This document shows positions 1 to 9,623 of a stretch of 64,000 bases of DNA, piece after piece; position 1 is the stretch's first letter, and every line of letters begins with the position of its first letter. The stretch lies in the NCBI GenBank assembly GCA_016741995.1, contig JACVCO010000010.1, positions 62,001-126,000 of the forward strand. The letters are read 5' to 3'. The notes under the pieces are model-generated. The model saw only the letters and a list, made by a program, of their open reading frames with translations, searched no databases and was not told the DNA's origin. Both the position numbers and the translations under genes were made by a program. This DNA comes from Hydrogenophaga sp. (GTDB lineage: Bacteria > Pseudomonadota > Gammaproteobacteria > Burkholderiales > Burkholderiaceae_C).

Positions 1-1004
1 GTGTTGGCCTTGCTGCCGTTCACCGCGCCGCCGGGGAAGGCCACGCCGATCGCGTCGGCGCTGCGCGCGCCCTGGCCCAGCAGGCCCTTGTCGAACGAGA
101 AGCGCGACACGCGGCCCATGGTCTCGGCCAGCTTGGGGCTGGTGACGAAGGCCAGTGCCTCGGCGGGCGTGTGGAACAGCGCCGTGGTCTTGAGCTGGGC
201 CTTGTAGCCGGCGAGGTCGGTGCCCGAGGCCTTGGCCATGTGCGTGAGCGCGGCCTCGTTGTTGGCCTTCATCAGCGCCATCACCTCGAACCAGGCGCCG
301 GTGAGGGCCTTGCCCAGCGCAGGGTTGTCTTTCAGCGTGGCGGTGTTCACCACCATCATGTCGATGATCTCGCCCGGCACCTGGCTCGAATCGAACACGG
401 CCGAGCTGTCGGGTGTGGCGGCGATGGCGGCGAGCTGCGGGTTCCAGGCCACGGCGGCTTTCACCGCGGGCGTGGCGAAGGCGGCCACGATGTCGGCGTC
501 GGAGGTGTTGACCACCTTCACGTCGCGCTCGCGCAGGCCGGCCTTCTCCAGGCCGCGCGCCAGCAGGTAGTGCGACACGGACAGCTCGACCAGGTTGATG
601 TTCAAGCCCTTGAGGTCCTTCACCGACTTGCCCTTGCCCTTGAGCACGATGCCGTCGTTGCCGTTGGAGAAGCTGCTGGCGATCAGGGCCGTGCTGTCCA
701 CGCCACCGGCGGCGGGAATGGTCAGCGCGTCCATGTTGGTCATGGTGCAGCCGTCGAACTGGCCGGCGGTGTACTGGTTGATCGACTCGACGTAGTCGTT
801 GAGTTGCGTGACCTTGATCTGGATGCCGTTCTTCTTGGCCCACTTGTCGACGATGCCTTGCGCCTGGGCGTAGTCCCAGGGCATCCAGCCGGCATAGATC
901 GTCCAGCAGACGTTGAATTGGGTCTTGGTGGCGGCATGGGCGGGGATGGCGGCGAACCCCGCAAGCGCACAGGCCAGGGCGGCCAGCGAACGGCGCAGAA
1001 GCAT
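1..1004 (-). CDS. ABC transporter substrate-binding protein, urea carboxylase/guanidine-associated type (partial)
   Basis: Periplasmic binding protein of a NitT/TauT-like importer, of the kind found beside urea/guanidine carboxylase genes. The ATG at 1004 begins a Sec-type signal peptide (MLLRRSLAALAC..., Ala-rich, cleavage near AHA-A). Mature residues FNVCWTIYAGWMPWDYAQA and the later FDGCTMTNMDAL stretch are typical of this family. A guanidine-I riboswitch lies about 60 bases upstream on the same strand, so the ligand is probably guanidine or a related compound (inference). The gene is open for 334 codons and runs off the left edge, so the C-terminus and the expected permease, ATPase and carboxylase genes are not visible. 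Confidence 0.85.
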   Translation of the reverse strand, partial: MLLRRSLAALACALAGFAAIPAHAATKTQFNVCWTIYAGWMPWDYAQAQGIVDKWAKKNGIQIKVTQLNDYVESINQYTAGQFDGCTMTNMDALTIPAAGGVDSTALIASSFSNGNDGIVLKGKGKSVKDLKGLNINLVELSVSHYLLARGLEKAGLRERDVKVVNTSDADIVAAFATPAVKAAVAWNPQLAAIAATPDSSAVFDSSQVPGEIIDMMVVNTATLKDNPALGKALTGAWFEVMALMKANNEAALTHMAKASGTDLAGYKAQLKTTALFHTPAEALAFVTSPKLAETMGRVSRFSFDKGLLGQGARSADAIGVAFPGGAVNGSKAN

Positions 1005-1065
1005 GATGGACTCTCCAGTTGATTGACGGACGACTTGGGAGCAGCACCCACCACCCTGTGGTGTG

Positions 1066-1160
1066 CCATCTCCCGGGCTTTTGTCCCGCCGTGTAACCTC
1101 GACTGGAGGTCGCCAGCTCTCGGACCAGACACCCGCTTGCGCGGACCGGAACCCTAGCCA
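1066..1160 (-). promoter_or_regulatory. Guanidine-I riboswitch (ykkC-yxkD)
   Basis: Read on the minus strand, this leader carries the conserved blocks of the ykkC class I RNA in order and spacing: CTAGGGTTCCG (1157-1147), GGTCCGAGAG (1126-1117), ACGGCGGGAC (1092-1083) and AAAAGCCCGGGAGA (1082-1069). Class I RNAs sense free guanidinium and usually switch on carboxylase or export/import genes. It sits about 60 bases upstream of the substrate-binding protein start. A GC-rich stretch between 1060 and 1030 may form part of the expression platform, but no clear U-tract terminator is visible. Confidence 0.9.
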
Positions 1161-1334
1161 GCCATTCAGGAATCAGACCGCAAGGTGCTGCCCCCCGGCC
1201 GAAGAGCATGCAAACCGTGTGCCAGGCGAAACACCGCCGCCGGCACGCTTTTCGTTCGATTCACGCGTGGGGCGCGTGGCGCCATGCACCAACCCAAGGC
1301 ATGGCGCCGCCGAGGCCGACCGCTTTGGTGCGGA
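1161..1334. other. Intergenic stretch
   Basis: Spacer between the riboswitch and the 3' end of the AEC transporter gene. It should hold the promoter for the riboswitch-controlled minus-strand transcript, but no convincing -35/-10 pair was recognised. No gene, repeat or RNA is seen here. Confidence 0.5.
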
Positions 1335-2249
1335 TCAGCGCAGGCCGCCGAGCACGCCCAGCGCGAACGGCAGGCTCAGCATGCCCAGCAGCGTGGACAG
1401 CGTGACCAGCCCCGCCACGTAGGGCCCGTTGTAGCCCATGCGCGCCGCGAGCACGTAGCAGCTCGAGGCCGTGGGCACGGCCGAGAAGGTGAGCAGCACG
1501 GCCGTCTGCACCGGGTCGAGGCGGAACAGCAGCGCCAGGCCGAAGGCCATCACCGGCACCGCGAGGTGCTTGATGGCAAGCACCAGCGTGGCCAGCAGCT
1601 TGGCGCTGGCCAGCGTGCCGAACTGCATGCCCGCGCCCGCGGCCATGAGGCCCAGGGCCAGCGAAGCCTGGCCAAGGCGGTTCACCGTGGGCTCCAGCCA
1701 GGGCGGCATGGAAAAGCCCAGCAGGTTGGCCACGAGGCCGGTGGCGGTGGCGATGATCAGCGGGTTGCGGATCAGCTCGCGCCCGAAGCCCTTGTTGGCG
1801 TGGCGCGCCATCGGCCACACCGCGCCGATGTTGAAGATGGGCACGCAGAAACCGATGATCACCGCGACCAGCAGCAGGCCCTGCGGCCCGGCCACGCGAT
1901 CGGCCAGCGCGAGCAGGATGAACGAGTTGAAGCGAAAGCCCACCTGCGCGCTCGCGGCGTGCAGGCGCACGTCGAGGTGGCGGCCCAGCCAGGGCCAGTG
2001 CGGCAGCGAGTAGGTGAGGGCGATGGCACACACCGCGAGCGAGACCGCCGCGCCCACCAGGCTGGAGGCGGCCGAGAGATCGAGCGGGCTCTTGACGATG
2101 CTGTGGAACAGCAGCACCGGGAACAGGAAGTAATAGACCAGGCTCTCGACCTGTTCCCACACCGTGCGGTTGAGCTTGGTGAAGCGGCAGACCAGGTAGC
2201 CGCACAGGATGAGCGAGAAGTCCGGGAAGAGCAGTTGCGCGAAGTTCAC
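1335..2249 (-). CDS. AEC family (auxin efflux carrier-like) transporter
   Basis: 304-residue integral membrane protein of the AEC/MdcF-like family, carriers that move organic acids such as malonate or malate, or amino-acid derivatives, across the inner membrane. The sequence shows about ten hydrophobic segments in two halves. Conserved AEC-type patterns include FNSFILLAL and NIGAVWPMARH in the first half, IRNPLIIATATGL, and LTFSAVPTASSCYVLA near the C-terminus. Length is normal for the family. It has no operon partner: the riboswitch-controlled gene lies downstream on the same strand and a divergent Bug-type gene lies upstream. The substrate cannot be told from sequence. Confidence 0.85.
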   Translation of the reverse strand: MNFAQLLFPDFSLILCGYLVCRFTKLNRTVWEQVESLVYYFLFPVLLFHSIVKSPLDLSAASSLVGAAVSLAVCAIALTYSLPHWPWLGRHLDVRLHAASAQVGFRFNSFILLALADRVAGPQGLLLVAVIIGFCVPIFNIGAVWPMARHANKGFGRELIRNPLIIATATGLVANLLGFSMPPWLEPTVNRLGQASLALGLMAAGAGMQFGTLASAKLLATLVLAIKHLAVPVMAFGLALLFRLDPVQTAVLLTFSAVPTASSCYVLAARMGYNGPYVAGLVTLSTLLGMLSLPFALGVLGGLR

Positions 2250-2382
2250 CGCGCGAGCATAGCGGCCGGCCGCATGAAATTCCGGGTTTCCCCTTATGTA
2301 ATGTCCCGAGGGCGTCAGGGCGACGGTAGTGGGTACAGTCGGCGTTCTTGATTTCGTGAACCCCCCTCAGGAGAACCTCACC

Positions 2383-3360
2383 ATGATGAACCGTCGAACC
2401 GCCCTGGCCGGTGCCGTCGCCCTGGCTGCCCTTGGCACGCAGGGCCTTGCCCTGGCGCAGGCGTTCCCGAGCAAACCCATCACGCTGCAAGTGCCCTTCG
2501 CCCCTGGCGGCACCACTGACATCATTGCGCGTGTCATGTCCGAACCGCTGGGCAAGGCCTTCGGCCAGAACGTGATCGTGCTGAACCGCGCGGGTGGTGG
2601 TGGCGTGGTCGGCGCACAGGAACTGGCGCGTATCGCCCCCGACGGCCACTACATCGGCATGGCCACGGTGTCCACCACGGCGGCGAACCCGGCGATCAAC
2701 CCGAAGATTCCGTACGACACGCTCAACGACTTCACGCCCATCATCAACATCGCCGCCACGCCCAACGTGATCGCGGTGCACCCGAGCTTCCCCGCGAAGG
2801 ACTTCAAGGGCTTCCTCGAAGAAGTGAAGAAGAACCCGGGCAAGTACAGCTACGCCAGCTCGGGCACCGGCGGCATCGGCCACCTGCAGACCGAACTCTT
2901 CAAGAGCCTGACGAACACCTTCATCACGCACATCCCCTACCGCGGTGCGGGCCCGGCCCTGAACGACACCGTGGGCGGCCAGGTGCCCATCATCTTCGAC
3001 AACCTGCCCTCGGCCCTGCCGCACATCCTCAGTGGCCGCCTCGTGGCCATCGTGGTCGCCGCGCCCCAGCGCGTGGCCGCGCTGCCCAACGTGCCCACCT
3101 TCAAGGAAGTGGGCCTGGAGCCGGTGAACCGCATGGCCTACTACGGCCTCATCGGCCCCAAGGGCATGGCACCCGACGTGGTCAACAAGATCCACGCCGC
3201 CGCCACCGAAGCGCTCAAGGACGCCGGCGTGCGCAAGCGCATCGAGGACACCGGCTCGCTGGTCGTGGGCAATTCGCCGAGCGAATTCACCGCGCAGATC
3301 AAGGCCGAGTTCGAGGTCTACAAGGGCGTCGTGGCCAAGCAGAAGCTCAAGCTCGACTGA
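2383..3360 (+). CDS. Bug family tripartite tricarboxylate transporter substrate-binding protein
   Basis: Periplasmic solute receptor of the Bug/TctC family that captures carboxylated small molecules. The ATG at 2383 is chosen over upstream in-frame codons because AGGAGA lies just before it and a signal peptide follows directly (MMNRRTALAGAVALAALG..., cleavage near LAQA). Hallmarks are FPSKPITLQVPFAPGGTTDIIAR at the mature N-terminus and later YASSGTGGIGHL and PYRGAGPALND. No tctA/tctB genes adjoin it, which is common for Bug orphans in Burkholderiales. It overlaps the next gene by one base, so the two are probably cotranscribed. Ligand unknown. Confidence 0.9.
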   Translation: MMNRRTALAGAVALAALGTQGLALAQAFPSKPITLQVPFAPGGTTDIIARVMSEPLGKAFGQNVIVLNRAGGGGVVGAQELARIAPDGHYIGMATVSTTAANPAINPKIPYDTLNDFTPIINIAATPNVIAVHPSFPAKDFKGFLEEVKKNPGKYSYASSGTGGIGHLQTELFKSLTNTFITHIPYRGAGPALNDTVGGQVPIIFDNLPSALPHILSGRLVAIVVAAPQRVAALPNVPTFKEVGLEPVNRMAYYGLIGPKGMAPDVVNKIHAAATEALKDAGVRKRIEDTGSLVVGNSPSEFTAQIKAEFEVYKGVVAKQKLKLD

Positions 3361-4277
3361 TGTCCGTTGCCCCGGCCGACAGCGAGCACCCCTCGCTGTC
3401 GGCCTTCATCGACAGCCTCTGGCTCGAAGAGGGTCTTGCGCGCAACACCCTCGAGGCCTACCGGCGCGATCTCTCGCTCTTCGGCCAATGGCTGGCCGCG
3501 CACGGCAAGGCCCTGCCCGATGCGCAGGAAGCCGACATCCACGGCTACTTTGCTCACAAGCACGCGGGCACCAAGACCACCACGGCGAACCGCCGCCTCA
3601 CGGTGTTCAAGCGCTACTACCGATGGGCCTTGCGTGAACGCTTTGTCGCCGCCGACCCCACGCTGCGCTTGTCGCAGGCGAAGGCGGCGTTCCGATCCAT
3701 CAAGACGCTGACCGAGGCCCAGGTCGAGGCGCTGCTCAACGCACCCGACGAGGGCACGCCGCTGGGCCTGCGCGACCGCGCCATGCTCGAGCTGATGTAC
3801 GCCAGCGGTTTGCGCGTGAGCGAGCTCGTCACGCTCAAGACCTGGCACGTGGGCCTGGCCGAACACGTGCTGCGCATCACCGGCAAAGGCAACAAGGAGC
3901 GCCTGGTGCCCTTCGGGCAGGTGGCGGGGCAGTGGTTGCAGCGCTACCTGGGCGAAGGCCGGCCGCAGATCCTGAATGGTCAGGCGAGCGACGACCTCTT
4001 CGTCACCTCGCGCGGCGCGCGCGCCGGCGAGGCCATGTCGCGCGTGATGTTCTGGCAACTGGTGAAGAAGTACGCCCTGCAGGCCGGCATCACCGTGCCC
4101 CTCTCACCCCACACCCTGCGCCACGCCTTCGCCACCCACCTGCTCAACCACGGTGCCGATCTGCGCGCCGTGCAGATGCTGCTCGGCCACGCCGACATCT
4201 CCACCACCACGATCTACACGCACGTGGCACGCGAGCGGCTGAAGAACGTGGTGGCGCAGCACCATCCGCGGGGGTGA
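3360..4277 (+). CDS. xerD: Site-specific tyrosine recombinase XerD
   Basis: 305-residue tyrosine recombinase that with XerC would resolve chromosome dimers at dif. The N-terminal SAM-like core-binding domain covers about residues 10-95 ([17 protein letters not shown]). The C-terminal catalytic domain keeps all six residues: R152 (SGLRVSEL), K176 ([10 protein letters not shown]), H251 and R254 ([12 protein letters not shown]), H277 ([10 protein letters not shown]) and the nucleophile Y286. The start ATG overlaps the preceding stop as TGATG, indicating translational coupling to the Bug gene. The size and conservation point to the housekeeping enzyme rather than a phage integrase; no attachment site is visible nearby. 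Confidence 0.93.
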   Translation: MSVAPADSEHPSLSAFIDSLWLEEGLARNTLEAYRRDLSLFGQWLAAHGKALPDAQEADIHGYFAHKHAGTKTTTANRRLTVFKRYYRWALRERFVAADPTLRLSQAKAAFRSIKTLTEAQVEALLNAPDEGTPLGLRDRAMLELMYASGLRVSELVTLKTWHVGLAEHVLRITGKGNKERLVPFGQVAGQWLQRYLGEGRPQILNGQASDDLFVTSRGARAGEAMSRVMFWQLVKKYALQAGITVPLSPHTLRHAFATHLLNHGADLRAVQMLLGHADISTTTIYTHVARERLKNVVAQHHPRG

Positions 4278-4280
4278 TCC

Positions 4281-4847
4281 TCACAAGGGCTTGAGCACCA
4301 GGCCGAGCACCAGCCCGTCCTTCGTCACCGTGATCGGCCCCGGTTGCATGCCCATGGCATCGATCGCCTTGAGGTCTTGCGGCTGCAACTGGTGCAGCAC
4401 CACCTCGCTCAGGGACTGTTCGGCCAGCGCGGGCGCGTAGGTGTTGAGCAGTTCCACCGCGCCGGGTTGCAGGCTGGGAAAGCGCAGCCGGCCCAGGCGC
4501 AAGCGGTGGGCGCGCACGGTGCGGTCGCTGGCCTCGTAGCGCAGCGCGAAGTCCACGTCGAAGCTGCCCTGGTGTGTCTGGTGCAGCGCCGGCCCGGCCG
4601 CCACCACGGGCATCTCGGCGCGCAGGCGGTTCTGCTCGGGGAGCATGGTCAGGCGCGGGGTCTGCAGGTCCAGGTTCAGCAGGCCGGGCACGGGGTAGCG
4701 CAAGGGAAACCGTTGCGCAAGCAACTGCTGCAGTTGCGCGGTCGACACGCGGTGGCCCGCAGGCCCGGCGTTGTCAGCGTCGGTGTCGGCCGCGTGGGCA
4801 ACAACGGTCAGGGCGGGCAAGACAAGGACCAGGGTTCTGCGAAGCAT
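4281..4847 (-). CDS. DUF1439 family exported protein (YceB-like)
   Basis: 188-residue exported protein. It begins with a signal peptide (MLRRTLVLVLPALTVVAHA) and continues with the DUF1439 pattern of STAQLQQLLAQRFPLRYPVPGLLNLDLQTP-type sequence, followed by a beta-rich lipid-binding-like fold. The family includes E. coli YceB, an outer-membrane-associated lipoprotein of unclear role; no lipobox cysteine is seen here, so this copy is probably soluble periplasmic. It converges on xerD with three bases between them and lies downstream of the DUF455 gene on the same strand. The same frame stays open far upstream, but the signal peptide and the separate DUF455 gene fix this start. Confidence 0.75.
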   Translation of the reverse strand: MLRRTLVLVLPALTVVAHAADTDADNAGPAGHRVSTAQLQQLLAQRFPLRYPVPGLLNLDLQTPRLTMLPEQNRLRAEMPVVAAGPALHQTHQGSFDVDFALRYEASDRTVRAHRLRLGRLRFPSLQPGAVELLNTYAPALAEQSLSEVVLHQLQPQDLKAIDAMGMQPGPITVTKDGLVLGLVLKPL

Positions 4848-4915
4848 GGGGTGTTCGATGGCTCTGCGCGCGGCAGGTTCGCTCGAAACCGTCTCCAGTT
4901 GTTCCGAGCGGACGC

Positions 4916-5752
4916 TCAGCCGTCGCTCAGCAAGCCGGCGAGTTCGGCTTCGGAGAAGCCGGCCGAGCGCCGGGCGTCGAGGTTGAAGGGCGGGCGCAGC
5001 CGGGGTGCGGTGTGCCGGCGTGCCAGCACGCGGTAGTGCGCCACCGGCTCCAGGCCTTGCTGCGCACACAGCCACGCGTACCAGCGGTTGCCCACGGCCA
5101 CGTGGCCGATTTCGTCGCGCAGGATCACGTCGAGGATCTCGATCGCGCGCCGCGCTTCGGGCGTGTCCACCTTGCGCAAGCGCGCCTGGATCAGCGGCGT
5201 GGCGTCGAGGCCGCGCGCTTCGAGCGTGCGCGGCACCAGCGCCATGCGGGCGGTGACGTCGTGCTGCGTTTTCACGCACATTTCCCACAGGCCGTTGTGC
5301 GCAGGAAAGTCGCCATACGCGTGGCCCAGCGTGGCCAGGTGCTCGCGCAGCAGGCCGAAGTGCGTGGCCTCCTCGTGCGCCACCTGCAACCACTGGCGGT
5401 AGAAGTCGGTGGGCAGGCCGTCGAATCGCCACACCGCGTCCAGCGCGAGGTCGATGGCATTGAACTCGATGTGAGCGATGGCGTGCAGCAGCGCGGCCAG
5501 GCCTTCGCGCGTGAATGGCGAGCGCTGCGCCACCTCGTGCGGTGCCACCAGCACCGGTTGCGGCGGGCGGCCCGGCAGCGGGGTGGCGGGGTTGGGTGTC
5601 AGGGCGCTGTCGCTGCCCCAGGCTGGCGCGTCGTCGGCCCCGAGCGCGCGCCAGCGCTGCCACAGCGCGTGCGTGCGCCCGGCCTTGTCGTCGGGGTCGG
5701 CGGTGCACAGGGCGCTGAGTGCCTCGCTGCGCAGCGATGGGGTGGGGAGCAT
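4916..5752 (-). CDS. DUF455 family ferritin-like protein
   Basis: 278-residue protein of the DUF455 family, which has a ferritin-like four-helix fold related to tRNA-(MS2IO6A)-hydroxylase-type diiron proteins. Candidate metal ligands are visible in HIEFNAIDLALD, HEEATHFGLL and RDEIGHVAVGNRW, the repeated ExxH pattern of this fold. The biochemical role is not established. The ATG at 5752 is preferred because it directly follows a possible -10 element (TAGAAT at 5765-5760 on this strand). It is divergent from the gamma carbonic anhydrase gene. Confidence 0.8.
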   Translation of the reverse strand: MLPTPSLRSEALSALCTADPDDKAGRTHALWQRWRALGADDAPAWGSDSALTPNPATPLPGRPPQPVLVAPHEVAQRSPFTREGLAALLHAIAHIEFNAIDLALDAVWRFDGLPTDFYRQWLQVAHEEATHFGLLREHLATLGHAYGDFPAHNGLWEMCVKTQHDVTARMALVPRTLEARGLDATPLIQARLRKVDTPEARRAIEILDVILRDEIGHVAVGNRWYAWLCAQQGLEPVAHYRVLARRHTAPRLRPPFNLDARRSAGFSEAELAGLLSDG

Positions 5753-5755
5753 CCC

Positions 5756-5765
5756 TACAATTCTA
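5756..5765. promoter_or_regulatory. Overlapping divergent -10 elements
   Basis: TACAAT (5756-5761) reads rightward toward the carbonic anhydrase gene, and TAGAAT (5765-5760) reads leftward toward DUF455. The rightward transcript would have a leader of about 37 bases. The leftward -10 lies only 7 bases from the ATG, implying a leaderless or near-leaderless mRNA. No good -35 hexamer is seen, so this is a tentative call. Confidence 0.35.
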
Positions 5766-5804
5766 GGTTTCCGATTCCCGCACGAACCCGACTGGAGACA
5801 ACGC

Positions 5805-6329
5805 ATGGCCTTGTACGAACTCGATGGCGTGGCACCGCAGATGGCCGATTCCAGCTGGGTGGCCGACAGCGCGCAGGTGATGGGCAACGTGCACCTGGCC
5901 GAGAACAGCAGTGTGTGGTTCGGCGCCGTGCTGCGCGGCGACACCGAGACCATCACGATCGGCAAGGAAAGCAACGTGCAGGATGGTTCGGTGATGCACG
6001 CCGATTACGGCTACCCGCTGGTGGTGGGCGAGCGCGTGACCATCGGCCACCAGGTGATGCTGCACGGCTGCACAATCGGCGATGAGACGCTGATCGGCAT
6101 CGGCGCCACCGTGCTCAACGGCGCGAAGATCGGCAAGAACTGCCTGGTGGGTGCGCGCTCGCTGGTGACGGAAGGCAAGGAATTTCCCGACGGTTCGATG
6201 ATCATGGGCAGCCCGGCCAAGGTGGTGCGCCAGCTCACGCCCGAGCAGATCGAGGGCCTGCGCCGCAGTGCGGCCCATTACGTCGAGAACGCCGAGCGCT
6301 ACCGCAAGGGCTTGAAAAAGCTCGGCTGA
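5805..6329 (+). CDS. Gamma-class carbonic anhydrase-like hexapeptide-repeat protein
   Basis: 174-residue left-handed beta-helix protein of the YrdA/PaaY gamma carbonic anhydrase group. Hexapeptide repeats run from about residue 15 to 135, with the metal-ligand histidines in the usual contexts: MHADYG, TIGHQVMLHGC. The C-terminal helix (ITPEQIEGLRRSA-like) follows. Members are metal-dependent and may hydrate CO2, though activity varies. The ATG at 5805 follows a GGAGA ribosome site and gives the standard N-terminus MALYELDG. It is upstream of hslO on the same strand. Confidence 0.88.
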   Translation: MALYELDGVAPQMADSSWVADSAQVMGNVHLAENSSVWFGAVLRGDTETITIGKESNVQDGSVMHADYGYPLVVGERVTIGHQVMLHGCTIGDETLIGIGATVLNGAKIGKNCLVGARSLVTEGKEFPDGSMIMGSPAKVVRQLTPEQIEGLRRSAAHYVENAERYRKGLKKLG

Positions 6330-6363
6330 ACGCCACCTCTGTCGCTTTGGTCGAAGGAAAGCC

Positions 6364-7341
6364 GTGTCCGAGCTCCACAAATTCGTGTTCGAAGGCCTGC
6401 CGGTGCGCGGCATGCTGGTGCGCATCACCGACGCCTGGCAGGAGATGCTGCAGCGCCGTGCGCAGGCCGGCGGCTACCCCGCGGCCGTGACCGAACTGCT
6501 CGGCGAAATGACGGCCGCGGCCACGCTGATGCAGGCGAACATCAAGTTCAACGGCGCGCTGGTGATGCAGATCCAGGGCGACGGCCCGGTGAAGCTTGCG
6601 GTGGTCGAGGTGCAGCCCGACCTGAGCCTGCGCGCCACCGCCACCGTGACCGGCGAGGTGGCCGATGACGCGCCGCTCTCGCACATGGTCAACGTCAACA
6701 ACCAGGGCCGTTGTGCGATCACGCTCGACCCGAAAGACCGCCAGCCCGGGCAACAGCCCTACCAGGGTGTGGTGCCGCTGTTCGGCGATCGGCACGAGAA
6801 GCTGGAGAAGCTCAGCGAGGTGATCGAGCACTACATGCTGCAAAGCGAGCAGTTGGACACCCGGCTCGTGCTCGCGGCGAACGAACACATGGCCGCCGGC
6901 CTGCTCATCCAGCGCCTGCCCCTGCAGGGCGAAGCCAACCTGGCAGGGCAGTCGCAGCAGCGCGACGAAGACCAGATCGGCCGCAACGAGGACTACAACC
7001 GCATCGCGATCCTGGCGGGCAGCCTCAAGCGCGACGAACTGCTCTCGCTCGACGCCGAGACCATCCTGCGCCGCCTGTTCTGGGAAGAAGACGTGCGCCG
7101 CTTCGAGCCGCTGCAGGGTGCTACCGGCCCGCGCTTTGCCTGCACCTGCTCGCGCGAACGTGTGGGCAGCATGCTGCGCTCGCTCGGGCGCGAGGAGATC
7201 GAGTCCATCCTGGCCGAGCAGGGCGGGGTGCAGGTGAACTGCGAGTTCTGCGGCGCGGGCTACAGCTTCGATCCGGTGGACGCGGCGCAGGTTTTCCTGC
7301 AGGCCAAGGACCAGCCGCCGGGCAGCGCCCAGCAGCACTGA
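6364..7341 (+). CDS. hslO: Redox-regulated holdase chaperone Hsp33
   Basis: 325-residue cytosolic chaperone switched on by oxidation. The C-terminal zinc centre is intact: C260 and C262 (CTC) and C293 and C296 (CEFC), the four cysteines whose disulfide formation releases the active state. N-terminal family motifs (KFVFEGLPVRGMLVRI, TLMQANIKFNGALVMQIQG) and the redox linker are present. The GTG at 6364 is the start, giving SELHKFVFEG. The length is slightly above the E. coli protein because of an extended tail. It converges on the next gene with no gap. Confidence 0.93.
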   Translation: MSELHKFVFEGLPVRGMLVRITDAWQEMLQRRAQAGGYPAAVTELLGEMTAAATLMQANIKFNGALVMQIQGDGPVKLAVVEVQPDLSLRATATVTGEVADDAPLSHMVNVNNQGRCAITLDPKDRQPGQQPYQGVVPLFGDRHEKLEKLSEVIEHYMLQSEQLDTRLVLAANEHMAAGLLIQRLPLQGEANLAGQSQQRDEDQIGRNEDYNRIAILAGSLKRDELLSLDAETILRRLFWEEDVRRFEPLQGATGPRFACTCSRERVGSMLRSLGREEIESILAEQGGVQVNCEFCGAGYSFDPVDAAQVFLQAKDQPPGSAQQH

Positions 7342-7989
7342 TCACGCGCCGGTGCGGCGCGCGAGCAGCGCGCGGAACAGCCGGTGCTCGCAATCGGGGT
7401 CGCTGCAGGCCTCGCATTGCCAGCGGCCCGAACCTTCGCGCAGGGCCGGGTCGTCGGGCGTGAGTTCGCGGCCCAGCGCGTTGCCGATGGCACCGAGCGC
7501 CGCGCGCAGGCGCTGTGCGCCGTGGCCGTAGATGGTCTGGAAGCCGATGCCCGCGGCCTGCAGCTCGCGACGCAGCAAGGCGTCGGTGGCCTCGCGCACC
7601 GCGGGGCTGTCGCGGAAGAAGCCATCGTCTTGCCAGGGCAGGTCCAGCCCCATCAACAGGGTGAGGCCGAGGCGGCGCTGCGCGGCGATCGCCGCGGGCC
7701 ACAGGCTGCGGTCATTGAAATAGAGCTCGCTGTACGCCGCTATCACCAGGGCGGTGGTGTCGGCAATCACCACCTCGGCGTGGGCCGATTCGATGCGCCG
7801 CGTCTGCTCGGCCGCGATGCCGGCCTGTTCGTGGGCCTGCGGTGCGCGGCCGGCGCGCTCGCACCAGGTGCGCAGGTGCTCGTCGACGAACTGTGTGCGA
7901 ATGCCTTGGGCAACGAGGGTGGCGTGGAGCTGGCGCGCCAGCGTGGTCTTGCCGCTGGACTCGCCGCCGAGCAGCGCGACACGGAGCAT
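7342..7989 (-). CDS. AAA/NadR-like P-loop kinase
   Basis: 215-residue P-loop NTPase similar to the ribosylnicotinamide kinase domain of NadR (AAA_28 type). Walker A is GGESSGKTT at residues 8-16, followed by QFVDEHLRTWCER and a Walker B-like VVIADTTALV. A distinctive Cys-rich tail (WQCEACSDPDCEHR) could bind metal. There is no nicotinamide-nucleotide adenylyltransferase domain, so a complete NadR is not encoded; the substrate is uncertain. It sits just upstream (same strand) of the convergence with hslO and downstream of ftsB. Confidence 0.7.
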   Translation of the reverse strand: MLRVALLGGESSGKTTLARQLHATLVAQGIRTQFVDEHLRTWCERAGRAPQAHEQAGIAAEQTRRIESAHAEVVIADTTALVIAAYSELYFNDRSLWPAAIAAQRRLGLTLLMGLDLPWQDDGFFRDSPAVREATDALLRRELQAAGIGFQTIYGHGAQRLRAALGAIGNALGRELTPDDPALREGSGRWQCEACSDPDCEHRLFRALLARRTGA

Positions 7990-8008
7990 GGTGGCGAAGG
8001 TGCGCGCT

Positions 8009-8284
8009 TCAGCGCGCGATCTGCACGAAGATCTCGTTGGGCTTGACCATGCCGAGGTCGTGCCGCGCGAGCTCTTCCACCATTTCCAGGCCTTCCTGGA
8101 GATCGCGCAGCTCGCTGGCCACCTGGTCGTTGCGCTGCTGCGCCTGCCGGTTGGCCTGTTCCTGCGCGGCCAGGTCGTGCCGCAACTGGGCCACCTGCGG
8201 CACGCTGCCCCGCCCGAACCACAGCTGCGCGTGCAGCACCAGCAGCAGCGCGACGAGCAGGCCGGGGATCAGGCGGTTGGCCAT
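8009..8284 (-). CDS. ftsB: Cell division protein FtsB
   Basis: 91-residue bitopic membrane protein of the divisome FtsQLB complex. A single N-terminal membrane helix (LIPGLLVALLLVLHAQLWFG) is followed by a coiled coil (about residues 30-70, Gln/Glu/Leu-rich) and the conserved tail ELARHDLGMVKPNEIFVQI. It lies 13 bases downstream of eno on the same strand, the classic eno-ftsB arrangement of proteobacteria, which supports the assignment despite low sequence conservation. Confidence 0.9.
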   Translation of the reverse strand: MANRLIPGLLVALLLVLHAQLWFGRGSVPQVAQLRHDLAAQEQANRQAQQRNDQVASELRDLQEGLEMVEELARHDLGMVKPNEIFVQIAR

Positions 8285-8297
8285 TCAGTGCCCTGAA

Positions 8298-9584
<1,287 letters not shown>

Positions 9585-9623
9585 TCAAAGGTCCTTGGTT
9601 GCAATTCAAAAACGAAAACAGGT

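Noticed and set aside
3360-4277. The XerD-type gene as the integrase of a mobile element
   Set aside because: Its motifs and size match housekeeping XerD, it is coupled to a native gene, and no attachment site or accessory cargo adjoins it.
4281-5708. One 475-codon minus-strand gene covering DUF1439 and part of DUF455
   Set aside because: DUF455 is read in another frame here, and the DUF1439 part has its own signal peptide starting at 4847.
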